Shown in pieces: positions 36,536 through 45,999 of a stretch of 64,000 nt of DNA. Position numbers and translations under genes: made by a program. The stretch's first letter is position 1. Every line of letters starts with the position of its first letter. The DNA comes from an uncultured Sphingomonas sp. GTDB taxonomy: Bacteria > Pseudomonadota > Alphaproteobacteria > Sphingomonadales > Sphingomonadaceae. The stretch is taken from assembly GCA_913776255.1 (NCBI GenBank), contig CAJYLV010000068.1, positions 78,243-142,242 of the forward strand. Reading direction: 5' to 3'. The notes beneath the pieces were generated by a model. It did no database searches, was not told the DNA's origin, and was given only the letters and a program-made list of their open reading frames with translations.

Positions 36536-36556
36536 CAGATATGCTTGGTATATCTG
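36536..36556. promoter_or_regulatory. Inverted repeat, likely HxlR operator
   Basis: CAGATAT-N7-ATATCTG forms a perfect 7-base inverted repeat in the 81-base gap between the divergent HxlR and SDR genes. HxlR dimers bind such spaced repeats. Control of both genes is inferred. Confidence 0.6.
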
Positions 36557-36585
36557 GATTGCCGTCGTGAATGGAAGGACGAACG

Positions 36586-37317
36586 ATGGCAAGAATGGCA
36601 GACAAGGTCGCACTGGTGGTCGGCGGCGCGAAGGGGATCGGTCTCGCGATCGCCCGCCGGCTGGCGGAGGAGGGAGCGACGGTGGCTCTGACCGGGCGCC
36701 GTCGCGACGAAGTCGCCGCCGCGGCAGAGCGCATCGGCCCCGCAGCATCGGGGATCGCCGCCGACGCTGCCGCCCCGGACGATCTCGCGCGGGTCGTCGC
36801 GGATGTGCGGCAGCGGCACGGACGGATCGACGCGCTGGTGCTGAACGCCGGCCTGTCGGAACCCGCCACGATCGCCGACGCGACCGCCGACCATTTCGAC
36901 CGGCATTTCGCGGTCAATGCGCGCGGCGCGCTGTTCGGCCTTCAGGCGGCGCTGCCGGCGCTCGGCGAGGGCGCGTCGGTGCTGCTGGTCGGGTCGATCG
37001 CCGACGTCATGGGCGTGACCCCGTTCAGCACCTATGGCGCGACGAAAGCCGCGCTGCGCTCCTATGCGCGCAGCTGGGCAGCCGAACTCGCGCCGCGCCG
37101 CATCCGCGTCAACGTCGTCGCGCCGGGGCCGACCGACACCGACATGATGGCCGCGGTCGACGACGAGATGCGCCGGACACTGATCGCGCCCATCCCGCTC
37201 GGCCGCATGGCGCGCCCCGACGAGGTCGCCGCCGCCGCGGCGTTTCTCCTCAGCGACGACGCCAGCTTCGTCACCGGCGCGGAGCTTTGCGTCGACGGTG
37301 GCATGCGACAGGTCTAG
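36586..37317 (+). CDS. Short-chain dehydrogenase/reductase
   Basis: The 243-residue protein has the NAD(P)-binding VVGGAKGIGLA motif at 11-21 (Arg after the second strand in TGRRRDE suggests NADPH), LNAGLS, catalytic Ser in VGSIAD and YGATK, and the C-terminal DGG. ATG 36586 is chosen because GGAAGGA lies six bases before it; ATG 36571 overlaps that site. It is divergent from the HxlR regulator and probably induced through it. The substrate is unknown; a role in handling quinones or reactive carbonyls is suggested only by the regulator type. Confidence 0.9.
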   Translation: MARMADKVALVVGGAKGIGLAIARRLAEEGATVALTGRRRDEVAAAAERIGPAASGIAADAAAPDDLARVVADVRQRHGRIDALVLNAGLSEPATIADATADHFDRHFAVNARGALFGLQAALPALGEGASVLLVGSIADVMGVTPFSTYGATKAALRSYARSWAAELAPRRIRVNVVAPGPTDTDMMAAVDDEMRRTLIAPIPLGRMARPDEVAAAAAFLLSDDASFVTGAELCVDGGMRQV

Positions 37318-37423
37318 GTCGCCGGATCGCGGCGGGCGGCGCGGCATGGACCCACGGGGCGGAGGTCGCCGCCGCCCCGAACAGCGGCGCCCCCACGACG
37401 CCGCGCTTGCCGGTCGCCTCAGG

Positions 37424-39022
37424 TCATGGCGCCGCCTTGGCTGCCGGCGCGAGATTGGGATAGCTGATGCCCAGTTGCTCGAGATAGCTCGGATATTTCG
37501 CCGGATCGTAATAGAATTTCTCCAGCTGCGGGCGCATCTCGCGCATGATCTTCTCGTTCAGCCAGATCGCCGGCTTGTCCTGCGCGGTGATCAGCGGCGC
37601 ATAGCTGTCGGTCTTCAACTGCACGTCGTTGAAGTAGCTCTTGGCCTGCGCCAGCAGCTTGGGCGAGGTCATCAGGTCGAGCACCGTCATCGCCACCGCC
37701 TTCGCCCCGGCGACCGCACCTTTGTGCGCGATCGGGGTCGCCATCGCCATCGCCGAGGTGAGATGATGGCCGATCATGTTCGGCACGTTCGACGGAAAGC
37801 GGATCGTGATCGTCGGCACCGCCCACATGATGTCGCCGATATCGTCCGAACCGCCGCCGATCGACTGCGGGCGGTTCTGGGGGGTCGACAGGTCGCTGAC
37901 CTTGGCCTTGAGCGGCTCGACCTTGCGCTGGTTGGCCTGCTGCACCGCCTTGGCGAAGGCCTGATCATCGGCCGACCAGCGCGGCATCCCGACGGCAGCG
38001 ATATTGGCATAAGCGGCTTCGGCCATCGGCTTGTTGCCGAAATTGGGCGCGGCATAGCCGAGCACGCGGTGGGTGACGGTGGTGCCGGTCGACTTCGCCG
38101 CGGCCTCAGAGATCTCGTTGCCGGTTTCGAACATCGACTTGATCGCGCCGAAGCTGCGGTCGCGGAAATAATACCAGACCGACGCGGTGGCGGGCACGAT
38201 GTTCGGCTGGCCGCCGCCATCCGTGATGACGTAATGCGAGCGCTGCGTGACCGGCAGATGCTCGCGGCGGAAATTCCACGAGGTGTTCATCAGCTCGACC
38301 GCATCCAGTGCCGAGCGCCCTTCCCACGGCATTCCCGCCGAATGCGCGGTCTTGCCCTTGAACTGGTACTCGACCGACACCATCCCGTTCATGCCGAAGT
38401 CGCCGTAAGCAGTGCCGAATTCGCTGCTGACGTGCGTGAAGATGCAGGCGTCGACGCCCTTGAACAGCCCGTCGCGGACATAATAGGCCTTGGTCGCGAG
38501 CAATTCCTCCGCGACGCCGGGCCAGATCATCAGCCGGCCCGGGATGTGGTGCTTCTCCATAACCGATTTGGTCGCGATCGCCGCGGCGATCACCAGCGGC
38601 AGCCCGGCATTGTGCCCCTCGCCGTGGCCGGGACCGCCCTCGACCATCGCCTTGGCCTCGGCCATGCCGGGATATTGCGACACGCCCAGCAGCCCGTCGA
38701 TGTCGCTGCCCAGCGCGATCAGCGGGCCGCCCTCGCCCCATGTCGCCGTGAAAGCGGTCGGGATGCCCGCGACGCCCCGCGTCACGGTGAAGCCCGCTTT
38801 CTCCAGCACGTCCTCGAGATAGGCGGAGGTGCGCACCTCCTGGAAACCCGGCTCGGCATAGCTGAACACCTGGTCGACCATCACCTGGATGTCCTTGGCC
38901 TGCGCATCGACCTTGTCCTCGGCCTCGCGCTTCAGCGCCTTGCCGGCCTGCGCCAGCGCCGCCTGCGGCGCGATCAGCGTCCCGAGCAGCAGCGCGGTCA
39001 CGGCGGTGCGGAACCTGGTCAT
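37424..39022 (-). CDS. Exported M20D amidohydrolase, AbgB-like
   Basis: The 532-residue protein has a signal peptide (LLLGTLIAPQAALA) and matches the AbgB (p-aminobenzoyl-glutamate hydrolase subunit B) group of M20D: LGSDIDGLLG, GHGEGHNAG with metal ligands, PGVAEELLATK with the catalytic Glu, and KGKTAHSAGMPW. AbgB relatives split amide bonds of aminoacyl compounds. It lies 26 bases after the TonB receptor gene on the same strand, so the two form an uptake-and-hydrolysis operon, probably for N-acyl amino acids or peptides. Confidence 0.9.
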   Translation of the reverse strand: MTRFRTAVTALLLGTLIAPQAALAQAGKALKREAEDKVDAQAKDIQVMVDQVFSYAEPGFQEVRTSAYLEDVLEKAGFTVTRGVAGIPTAFTATWGEGGPLIALGSDIDGLLGVSQYPGMAEAKAMVEGGPGHGEGHNAGLPLVIAAAIATKSVMEKHHIPGRLMIWPGVAEELLATKAYYVRDGLFKGVDACIFTHVSSEFGTAYGDFGMNGMVSVEYQFKGKTAHSAGMPWEGRSALDAVELMNTSWNFRREHLPVTQRSHYVITDGGGQPNIVPATASVWYYFRDRSFGAIKSMFETGNEISEAAAKSTGTTVTHRVLGYAAPNFGNKPMAEAAYANIAAVGMPRWSADDQAFAKAVQQANQRKVEPLKAKVSDLSTPQNRPQSIGGGSDDIGDIMWAVPTITIRFPSNVPNMIGHHLTSAMAMATPIAHKGAVAGAKAVAMTVLDLMTSPKLLAQAKSYFNDVQLKTDSYAPLITAQDKPAIWLNEKIMREMRPQLEKFYYDPAKYPSYLEQLGISYPNLAPAAKAAP

Positions 39023-39048
39023 ATCGTATCTCCCCTTGGTTGCGGCGA

Positions 39049-42003
39049 TCAGAAGTTCGTGGTGAAGGCGACGCGGAAGCTGCGGCCGAGCACGTCGAAC
39101 AGGCTGCGCGACGTCTGCGGATAAGCGGGCGTGTTGTTGCCGTCGGGGCCGTTGCCGACCAGCAGCGGATCCTTGTCGAGCAGGTTGGTGACGATGAAGG
39201 TCAGCGATCCCTCGCGCCCGCCCGACCGCAGCTTCACGCCCAGCGAGGCGTCAAGGTAGAAGGCGCCACCGATATTGTTGTCGTTGATCGTGCGGTAGCG
39301 CGTCGTCGAGACCGGGCAGCCGCTGGTGCACTCGATATAATCGTTGCCATAGACGCCGGCGCCGAACCCGCGACCGACAAGATTGAGTGTGAAGGCGTCG
39401 AGCTCGTAGAAGGCGCTGACGCGGTAGCGCCAGCTCGGCGACGAATAGGTGCCCGACAGGCTGCCGCCGTTGACCCCGGCATAGTCGACCGGGAAGATCC
39501 CGTTGTCGATGACGTTCTCGATATAATGCGTCGCCGCGCCGTTGATCGTCAGCCGGCCCGGCAGCGAGGAGACGATTTCGGCGAGGTTGCGGCGGTAGCT
39601 GACCGCGATATCGAAGCCCTTCTCGACCTGGCTCGCGAAGTTGAACGGCTGGATCACGATCGAGCTGAGCGCACCACCGGAATAGACGATGTTGTCGCAA
39701 TATTGCGTCGTTCCCGAATAGCAGAAATCGACGGTGTTCTGCGCGGTGATCGTGCCGATCGCGTCACTGATCCGGATGTCGTAATAGTCGAACGAGGCGG
39801 TGAAGCCGGGCAGGAAGCGCGGCGTCGCCACCGCGCCGACCGTCCAGCTCTTCGCCTTCTCGGGATCGAGCGCGCGATTGCCGACGGTGTTCTCCAGGAA
39901 CTGCTGCGAGCCGGTAACCGGCGCGTTGGTGGGCAGGATGACGGTGTTGGTGCGCGCGGTGCCCGCGGCGAACAGCTCCTGCAGGTTGGGCGCGCGGATG
40001 TCGCGGCTGTAGGTGCCGCGGAACTTGATGTCCGGGATCGGTTCGAACGTCGCGCCCGCCTTCCACGTGAACACCGAGCCCGAGGTGGAATAATCGGTGT
40101 AGCGCCCCGCGGCGTTGACGTTCAGCCCGCGCCACAGCGGCAGGTCGATCTCGACGAAACCTTCCTTCACGTTATAGTCGCCGCGGTTGACCAGATAATT
40201 GCCGTACAGCCAGCCCGAGCTGAACTGCGGGTCGACGCGGCCGTCGATCTGTTCCTTGCGCCACTCGCCGCCGAACGCGATCGCCGCCGCGCCGCCGGGC
40301 AAGTCGAACAGCGTCCCGCTCATGCTCGCCGCGGCGACGTCCTGCTGGATCGACTGGTCGCGCTGGGGCTGCGCGGTCCCGTAGATATAGCCGAGCGCGG
40401 CCGCGGACGGGCCGTCGGTGCCGAGCCGGTCGATCGGCACGCAGCCGTTGCCGGGGTTGGTCAGCGTCGAGCGGCAGACGATCTGCCCGCCCGACAGCAC
40501 CGCATCCTGCGCCAGCGCCATCCGCGCATTGTTCCAAGTGTTGGTCAGCTCCTCGTGCGACTTGGTCAGGCCGTGCTGGTAATAGACGTCCCACGACCAG
40601 CTGCGGTCGAACAGGCTCAGCTTGCCCTTCGCGCCGCCCACGTAGCGATAGACGTCGCGGCGGTTGTCGCTGCCGGGCACCGGGAAGCCGGCGTTCGAGG
40701 TTCCGATCGTCAGCGTCGACACCCCCGCCGCGGCCATCCGCGCGGCGACCTCGGGATATTGCGTCAGCAGATAGGCATTGTCGGCACGGATCGTGACGCC
40801 GGTGCTCGGCGTCTGCTGGTAGAAGCTTTGCCCTTCGTAGCGATTGAACGATACCTGTCCGTAGACTTGCACGTCCGACGTCACGTCGAACCCGACCCGC
40901 GAGAAGAGGCTGATGCGCTTTTCGTTGGGCAACAGCGAGTTGGTCCCGACATGCCCGGCAAGCGTGGTGCGCCAGTCGCCGCCGACCATCCACGGCGAGG
41001 AGGTCGCGTTGGTGGTGCCGTAATTCAGCTGCCCGGTGGTGCCAGGCGCAAGGAAATAGGTGCCGCGCAACGGCCCCGCGGTGACGAGCCCGCCCGCGGT
41101 ATAGGTCGCCGGACCGAAGCCCTCGCCGACCAGCCGTTGCGGCAGGCCGTTGTCGGGCGTGTAGGCGGGATTGTTGATCTGGAAATAGCCGCGATCGTTC
41201 CAGTCACGCGCGATCGTCGCGACGCCGTCCTGGTGGAAATATTCGGCGCTGGCGAGCAGGTGGAGCCGGTCACCTGCAAGCGACTTCCCCACGGTCGCGG
41301 CGAAGCGGTAATTGTGACCGTCGCCGCGCTCGGTGATGCCGGTATCGGCGGCGAACTTCACCCCGCGATATTTCTCGTCGAGGATGAAGTTGACGACCCC
41401 GCCGACCGCGTCCGACCCATATTGCGCCGACGCGCCGCCGGTCACCACCTCGACCCGCTCGATCAGGTCCTGCGGGAAGGTGTTGACATCGACCACGCCA
41501 TTGACCGCGGAGGCGACCGAGCGCTGGCCGTTGAGCAACACCAGGGTGCGTCCGGCGCCGAGCCCGCGGAGATTGACCGAGTTGATCCCGGCCAGGCCGT
41601 TCGACAGCGAGCCCGAGCTGTTCGCCGCGGTGCTGCCCTGCGCGATCGACGGCAATTGGTTGACGAAGTCGGAGACGTTGGCCGGGCGCTGCGCGGCCAG
41701 CTCGGCGGCGCCGAGCACGGTGACGGGGGTGGGCGCGCTGTAACCATCGCGGACGATGCGGCTGCCGGTGATGACGATGTCGTCGGACGGAACGGCGTCG
41801 GCGCCGGTATCTTGCGCCGCGGCCAGAGGCGCGGCGTCCGACGCGACGGGCGCGCCGACCACCCCGGTCGGTGGCGCGAACGACACGGGCACCTGCGCCG
41901 CGGCGACTCCGCCCCAAATCGTTCCTGCCGTCCCCAGCAGCAGCATGTTGGCGCGGCGCGCCGCGTTGCGCCGCCGCTGTGCCGTGGCTGATGTTGCCTG
42001 CAT
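39049..42003 (-). CDS. TonB-dependent receptor paired with AbgB-like hydrolase
   Basis: The protein of about 984 residues has an arginine-rich signal region (RRRNAARRANMLLLGTAG), TonB box DDIVITGSRI, a plug with LPSIAQG, NLRGLGAGRTLVLLNG and GSDAVGGVVNFI, and a beta-barrel ending RVAFTTNF. It lacks the IGKFPD signature and is closer to the receptor at 53752 than to the two carbohydrate-type receptors. ATG 42003 follows a G-rich site at eight bases; ATG 42045 is in frame with GGGGAG upstream and is a real alternative. The downstream amidohydrolase suggests peptide-like cargo. Confidence 0.93.
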   Translation of the reverse strand: MQATSATAQRRRNAARRANMLLLGTAGTIWGGVAAAQVPVSFAPPTGVVGAPVASDAAPLAAAQDTGADAVPSDDIVITGSRIVRDGYSAPTPVTVLGAAELAAQRPANVSDFVNQLPSIAQGSTAANSSGSLSNGLAGINSVNLRGLGAGRTLVLLNGQRSVASAVNGVVDVNTFPQDLIERVEVVTGGASAQYGSDAVGGVVNFILDEKYRGVKFAADTGITERGDGHNYRFAATVGKSLAGDRLHLLASAEYFHQDGVATIARDWNDRGYFQINNPAYTPDNGLPQRLVGEGFGPATYTAGGLVTAGPLRGTYFLAPGTTGQLNYGTTNATSSPWMVGGDWRTTLAGHVGTNSLLPNEKRISLFSRVGFDVTSDVQVYGQVSFNRYEGQSFYQQTPSTGVTIRADNAYLLTQYPEVAARMAAAGVSTLTIGTSNAGFPVPGSDNRRDVYRYVGGAKGKLSLFDRSWSWDVYYQHGLTKSHEELTNTWNNARMALAQDAVLSGGQIVCRSTLTNPGNGCVPIDRLGTDGPSAAALGYIYGTAQPQRDQSIQQDVAAASMSGTLFDLPGGAAAIAFGGEWRKEQIDGRVDPQFSSGWLYGNYLVNRGDYNVKEGFVEIDLPLWRGLNVNAAGRYTDYSTSGSVFTWKAGATFEPIPDIKFRGTYSRDIRAPNLQELFAAGTARTNTVILPTNAPVTGSQQFLENTVGNRALDPEKAKSWTVGAVATPRFLPGFTASFDYYDIRISDAIGTITAQNTVDFCYSGTTQYCDNIVYSGGALSSIVIQPFNFASQVEKGFDIAVSYRRNLAEIVSSLPGRLTINGAATHYIENVIDNGIFPVDYAGVNGGSLSGTYSSPSWRYRVSAFYELDAFTLNLVGRGFGAGVYGNDYIECTSGCPVSTTRYRTINDNNIGGAFYLDASLGVKLRSGGREGSLTFIVTNLLDKDPLLVGNGPDGNNTPAYPQTSRSLFDVLGRSFRVAFTTNF

Positions 42004-42529
42004 GTCCGAACACCCCCGAGAAGAATCGACCAGCCCTGCTGGCATCGCTCTCCCCGGCCTGCGGGTCGTCTCGTGTGCACCTTGCGACGCACGATCCGGG
42101 CGACCCGACTTGCCCCGCGCTTTAGCGGGTGCAACCGTGTCGGCGGGGCGGTCCGCGCAACATTGCTGCGCGCGCTACCCCGTCGATGGTCATAAGCTTG
42201 CACGTAAGCGGGTGGGCGATCCTCGGAAAAATCACGCGATTTTCACGCAGTCATGATGATTTTCGACGTGTACGGGCGGAATCGTTGGCGAATCCTGCAC
42301 AAGTGCCGGATCGGTAACTTTCGCGCCGGTGCAATCGTATGCGGCTGGCGAATCCCGCTTTTTGGTTCGCGCACGGTTCCGACGAGCGCCCTTGCACCCC
42401 GTCCTCAAGAGCGACACAGCCGGATCGACCGCCACCGGAAAACCGCCCTCTTCGGAGCCCGGCGCTACGTAAGGCCAATAATCATCAGTTCGGCTGGTCG
42501 GCCACGAGAAGGTTTGGCGTCGATCGGTG

Positions 42530-42592
42530 CTAACGTTCGAACACCACCGGCGGCACGCCGCGGCGGGCGACCTCCGTCGTCGTGAAATCCAT
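42530..42592 (-). other. Possible 20-codon leader or gene remnant
   Basis: ATG 42592 is preceded by GGAAG at good spacing and opens MDFTTTEVARRGVPPVVFER before a TAG. The composition looks protein-like, unlike neighbouring frames, and could be a leader peptide or the start of a truncated gene. Nothing after the stop is recognisable. Confidence 0.25.
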
Positions 42593-42749
42593 CGCACACT
42601 TCCTGTCCCGCGTTAGAGGCGAGATGTGCAACGCCATCTGTGGTAAGGCGATCGACTTGCAGAATAGAACGGTCGCAGGGTCGTCGTCGCGGCGCGGTCG
42701 GCGTGTCGCTCTGCCCCGCCGCCCACAGCGGGACGATCGGCGCGTCGGC

Positions 42750-42787
42750 CCGGCAGCACGTCGCGATTTTAGCGACGCTGCTGCCGG
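42750..42787. terminator. Long hairpin downstream of the aldo/keto reductase gene
   Basis: CCGGCAGCACGTCGC (42750-42764) pairs with 42772-42787 around the loop GATTTTA, giving 15 base pairs with a single bulged C at 42778. It lies about 85 bases past the stop of the minus-strand reductase gene. There is no U-tract, so it may be a terminator, an mRNA-stabilising end or part of an untranslated RNA. Confidence 0.45.
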
Positions 42788-42869
42788 TGTTTGTCGACGG
42801 GGACAGGGTAAGTTGCTCGTCAGCCTGCCGCGCCGGTCAGGCCGACGCTGATCGGCCTCGTCTTCGGCG

Positions 42870-43862
42870 TCAGCGCCGTGGCAGCATCGCCAGCTCGCGC
42901 TCGGCGTAACGCGCGCCTTGCACGCCGCTCATGGCGGCTGCGATCCGCGCGCGATCATCGGCCGTCAGAACGATCTCAGCCGCTGCGATATTGTCGTCGA
43001 GGTTGGCGATCTTACGCGATCCCGGAATCGGAACGATGTCGTCGCCCTGCGCCAGCACCCAGGCGAGTGCGAGTTGCGCGGCAGTCACGCCCTTCTCGTC
43101 GGCAAGGTCACGCAAGTGATCGACCAGTTTCAGGTTCGCCGCCAGATTGGCATCGTCGAAGCGCGGGAGCGTGCTGCGGAAGTCGTTGCGCGCCAGATCG
43201 TCCTTGCTGCGGATCTGGCCCGACAGGAAGCCGCGGCCAAGCGGGCTGTAGGGCACCAGCCCGATGCCGAGTTCGCGGCAGGTCGCCAGCATCTCGTCCT
43301 CGACATAGCGTTCCCAGAGCGAATATTCGCTCTGCAACGCGGTAATCGGATGCACCGCATGGGCGCGGCGAAGCTGGTCGGCGGTGACTTCCGACAGGCC
43401 GAGGAAGCGCGCCTTGCCGGCCTGCACCAGCTCGGCCATCGCGCCGACCGATTCCTCGATCGGCGTCTTCGGATCGGGGCGATGCAGGTAGAACAGGTCG
43501 ATCACGTCAGTGCCGAGCCGTCGCAACGAGCCGTCGATGGCGCGATGCGCATTGGCCGGCGTGCCGTCTGCGCCGCGCATCCGTTCGAACCCGGTCGCGC
43601 CTTCAGGCGCGATGTCGAAACCGAATTTGGTGGCGATCACGACCTTGTCGCGAACGGGTTTCAGGCCGCGCCCGACGATCTCCTCATTCTCGTACGGGCC
43701 GTAGACCTCGGCGGTGTCGAAGAAGGTGATGCCGCGTTCGACGGCATGGTGCAGCGTGGCGAGCGACGCCGCCTCGTCCTGACCGCCATAGGCCGCCGTG
43801 AACCCCATGCAGCCAAGTCCGATCGCGGAAACCTCAAGCGTGCCCAGTTTGCGCTTCTGCAT
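42870..43862 (-). CDS. Aldo/keto reductase, AKR13/YajO-like
   Basis: The 330-residue reductase has the N-terminal [16 protein letters not shown], tetrad residues Asp and Tyr in [16 protein letters not shown], Lys in IATKFGF, His in FYLHRPDPK, and the NADPH-binding [16 protein letters not shown] 43862 has GGAG nine bases upstream. An open frame further upstream overlaps the divergent LysR gene and is rejected. It is divergent from a LysR regulator with 99 bases between, so that regulator probably controls it. Confidence 0.92.
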   Translation of the reverse strand: MQKRKLGTLEVSAIGLGCMGFTAAYGGQDEAASLATLHHAVERGITFFDTAEVYGPYENEEIVGRGLKPVRDKVVIATKFGFDIAPEGATGFERMRGADGTPANAHRAIDGSLRRLGTDVIDLFYLHRPDPKTPIEESVGAMAELVQAGKARFLGLSEVTADQLRRAHAVHPITALQSEYSLWERYVEDEMLATCRELGIGLVPYSPLGRGFLSGQIRSKDDLARNDFRSTLPRFDDANLAANLKLVDHLRDLADEKGVTAAQLALAWVLAQGDDIVPIPGSRKIANLDDNIAAAEIVLTADDRARIAAAMSGVQGARYAERELAMLPRR

Positions 43863-43961
43863 CGTCGTCGCTCCATTTTTGATGACCACGGGATTATTGG
43901 CGCCCGGCATTGCGCCGGGTAGACGCGCGCGACAGGACACACTGTTCGACAGGGCGAGACA

Positions 43962-44867
43962 ATGGATCGTGAGCGACTGGCGCGCTTGAGCATCTTCGCG
44001 ACCGTCGCGAAGGCGGGTGGGTTCCGGGCAGCGGCAAGGACACTGCGATTGTCGCCCTCTGCCGTCAGTCATGCGGTCGCCGAACTGGAGACGACGCTTG
44101 CGGTGCGGCTGTTCAACCGATCGACGCGCAGCCTGGCCCTGACCGACGCCGGGCGCGCGTTGCTCGATCGCGTCGCACCGGCACTTGGCGAGATCGATGC
44201 CGCGGTGACCGACGCGCGCGACAGCGATGCCGCGCCCGCCGGGCCCGTACGGATCACGCTGACCCCGCTCTCCGCGCATGCCCTGTTCGCGCCGCACCTT
44301 GCCGGCTTTGTGGACGCCTACCCCGGCATCACGCTCGATCTGGTGATCGACGATCGCTTCGTCGATACGGTGGCGGAGGGCTATGACCTTGGTGTGCGAC
44401 TGGGCGAGACGCTACGTCCCGATATGATCGCAACCCGGATCGGCGGAGCGTTACGGATGGCGGCGGTCGCATCGCCCGCCTATCTCGCCCGCTTTGGTCG
44501 GCCGAAGTCGTTGGAAGACCTGGCGGGGCACCGGTGCCTGCACCGGCGGCTCGGCGGCAGCATCTATCGCTGGGAGGTGACCCGCAACGGCGCCGATCTG
44601 GTCCTCGATGCCTTGCCGCAAACCCTGATCGTCAACGACGATGCGCTGTTGCGCCGCGCGGTGTGCGACGGCGCCGGCATCGCTTTTGCGATCGAGAGCG
44701 TGCTGGCCGATGATCTGGCAGCGGGGCGGCTGGTCGAGCTCTTCCCCGAACATTGCCCGCCCTTCCCCGGGTTCTTCGTCTATCATGCCAGCCGTCGGCA
44801 GATGCGCCCGGCGGTGCGGGCCACGATCGACTTCTTCGTGACCGCCAACCGCAGCAGCGGCGAGTAA
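43962..44867 (+). CDS. LysR family transcriptional regulator
   Basis: The 301-residue protein has a LysR helix-turn-helix ([20 protein letters not shown] at residues ~20-40, then [15 protein letters not shown]) and an effector domain from about residue 90 to the end. The group matches regulators that sit divergently from reductase genes. ATG 43962 follows AGGGCGAG. It most likely activates or represses the adjacent aldo/keto reductase. The next 289 bases to 45156 contain no gene I can support. Confidence 0.93.
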   Translation: MDRERLARLSIFATVAKAGGFRAAARTLRLSPSAVSHAVAELETTLAVRLFNRSTRSLALTDAGRALLDRVAPALGEIDAAVTDARDSDAAPAGPVRITLTPLSAHALFAPHLAGFVDAYPGITLDLVIDDRFVDTVAEGYDLGVRLGETLRPDMIATRIGGALRMAAVASPAYLARFGRPKSLEDLAGHRCLHRRLGGSIYRWEVTRNGADLVLDALPQTLIVNDDALLRRAVCDGAGIAFAIESVLADDLAAGRLVELFPEHCPPFPGFFVYHASRRQMRPAVRATIDFFVTANRSSGE

Positions 44868-45156
44868 AGCAAGCGGAGCCATGCCCGCCGTCTGCGGCGC
44901 GAACATACGCTCCTGCCGCCAAGACGGGGATGACCGAGGAGCGTGGGTCAGTCCCACCGGGTCGGCGCGGCTGCCGCCGGGTGTGGCGGCCACCAACCGA
45001 CCCGTCCGGACCGGGCGAGAGCGGAGGATTGTCAGCGCTAGAGTATTGACTCGGCTATCTATTCTGCCAGCCTGGATTGGCACTGATGGTCGAGGGGGAT
45101 CAAACGGTGGCGATGTCTGGTCACGTTTTTCGCAGGTTCGCACCCGGGGCGGGTCT

Positions 45157-45948
45157 GTGACGGAGCGGTACGCCGCCTTCATCAGCTACAGCCATGCCGA
45201 TGCGGCCGCCGCGCGCTGGCTGCATCATCAGCTCGAGACGTTCCGCATGCCCCGAGCGCTGGTCGGAACGCCGACCGCTTTCGGGCCCGTCCAGCGTCGG
45301 CTCCCGCCTTTGTTCCGCGACCGGGAGGAACTGGCCGCGAGCGGCGACCTCGGCGCGGACCTGCGGGCCGCGCTGGCGGCGTCCCGGTTCCAGATCGTCC
45401 TTTGCAGCCCCAACGCCACCCAATCGAAATGGGTGAACGAGGAAATCCTCAGCTTCAAGCGTCTCCCTGGCGAACATCGCACGCGGCGCTGATCGTGTCG
45501 GGGGAGCCCCATGCCGCCGACGCGCGCGAATGTTTCCCGGCGGCGCTGCGTTTCCAGCTCGGGCCTGACGAGCGCCTGTCCGACATACCCGCCGAGCCGA
45601 TCGCCGCCGATATCCGGCCCGGCACAGACGGCCGCCGGCTGGCGTCGCTGAAGCTCATCGCCGGCGTCGCGGGGGTGCCGCTGGCCGAGGAGTTGCGCTG
45701 CCTTGCCGTTTCGGCCCCGCTCGGCGATCTCTTCCTGCGCGGGGTACGGGCCGAGGAAGGTGCCGGCGCCGGTCAGCAACGCCGCGTTGGCGACGCAGCT
45801 GACGGCGCTGCGCCGGGTCGCGCAGGACGAGGAACCGGACTTCGACGCCCTGCGGCGGCTCGTCAGGCGAACGGCCGAACTGCTGACCGCCGAGGTCTCG
45901 CAGTGGAGCCGTGCCACGCGCGCACGGCCGCTCAGCCTGCCGGGATAG
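45157..45948 (+). pseudogene. Broken TIR-domain gene with displaced downstream fragments
   Basis: From GTG 45157 a good TIR domain is readable: AAFISYSHAD, RDREELAASGDLGADL and VLCSPNATQSKWVNEEI with the catalytic-type Glu. The frame stops at 45492 after GEHRTRR. The expected continuation (ALIVSGEPHAADARECFP to GVPLAEEL, ~45483-45695) is in the next frame, so a two-base gain of CG or one-base loss near 45484 broke it. A third piece (SNAALATQLTALRRVAQDEE to RARPLSLPG, 45775-45945) is back in the first frame and resembles the tail of a two-helix membrane (SLATT-like) effector. The middle is missing. The function is presumably lost unless the TIR piece acts alone. Confidence 0.65.
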
Positions 45949-45999
45949 CATTGTCAGCTCGGCGTCGCCGGGTGCATGCCTGCTCACCGGCCAGCACCA

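Larger units (their letters stand above)
42046..42869. other. 824-base non-coding stretch with inverted repeats
   Basis: This is the longest gap without a convincing gene. It holds an AT-rich inverted repeat AAAATC-ACGC-GATTTT (42228-42243) with a second GATTTTC nearby, a possible 20-codon minus-strand reading frame (42530-42592), and a long hairpin (42750-42787). Local composition at 42230-42560 looks less GC-rich than its surroundings. Open frames of 60-120 codons on both strands show no recognisable motif or codon bias. It may contain the receptor's promoter region and remains of a lost gene. Confidence 0.5.

Noticed and set aside
36505..37347. An upstream extension of the HxlR reading frame.
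   Set aside because: It is antisense to the SDR gene, and ATG 36504 has a good site and the family's usual length.
39040..41991. A 983-codon plus-strand reading frame.
   Set aside because: It is the antisense shadow of the TonB receptor at 39049-42003, whose plug and barrel motifs are clear.
42640..42909. An 89-codon plus-strand frame in the 42 kb gap.
   Set aside because: It is arginine/serine-rich, has no ribosome-binding site, crosses the hairpin and runs into the reductase gene.
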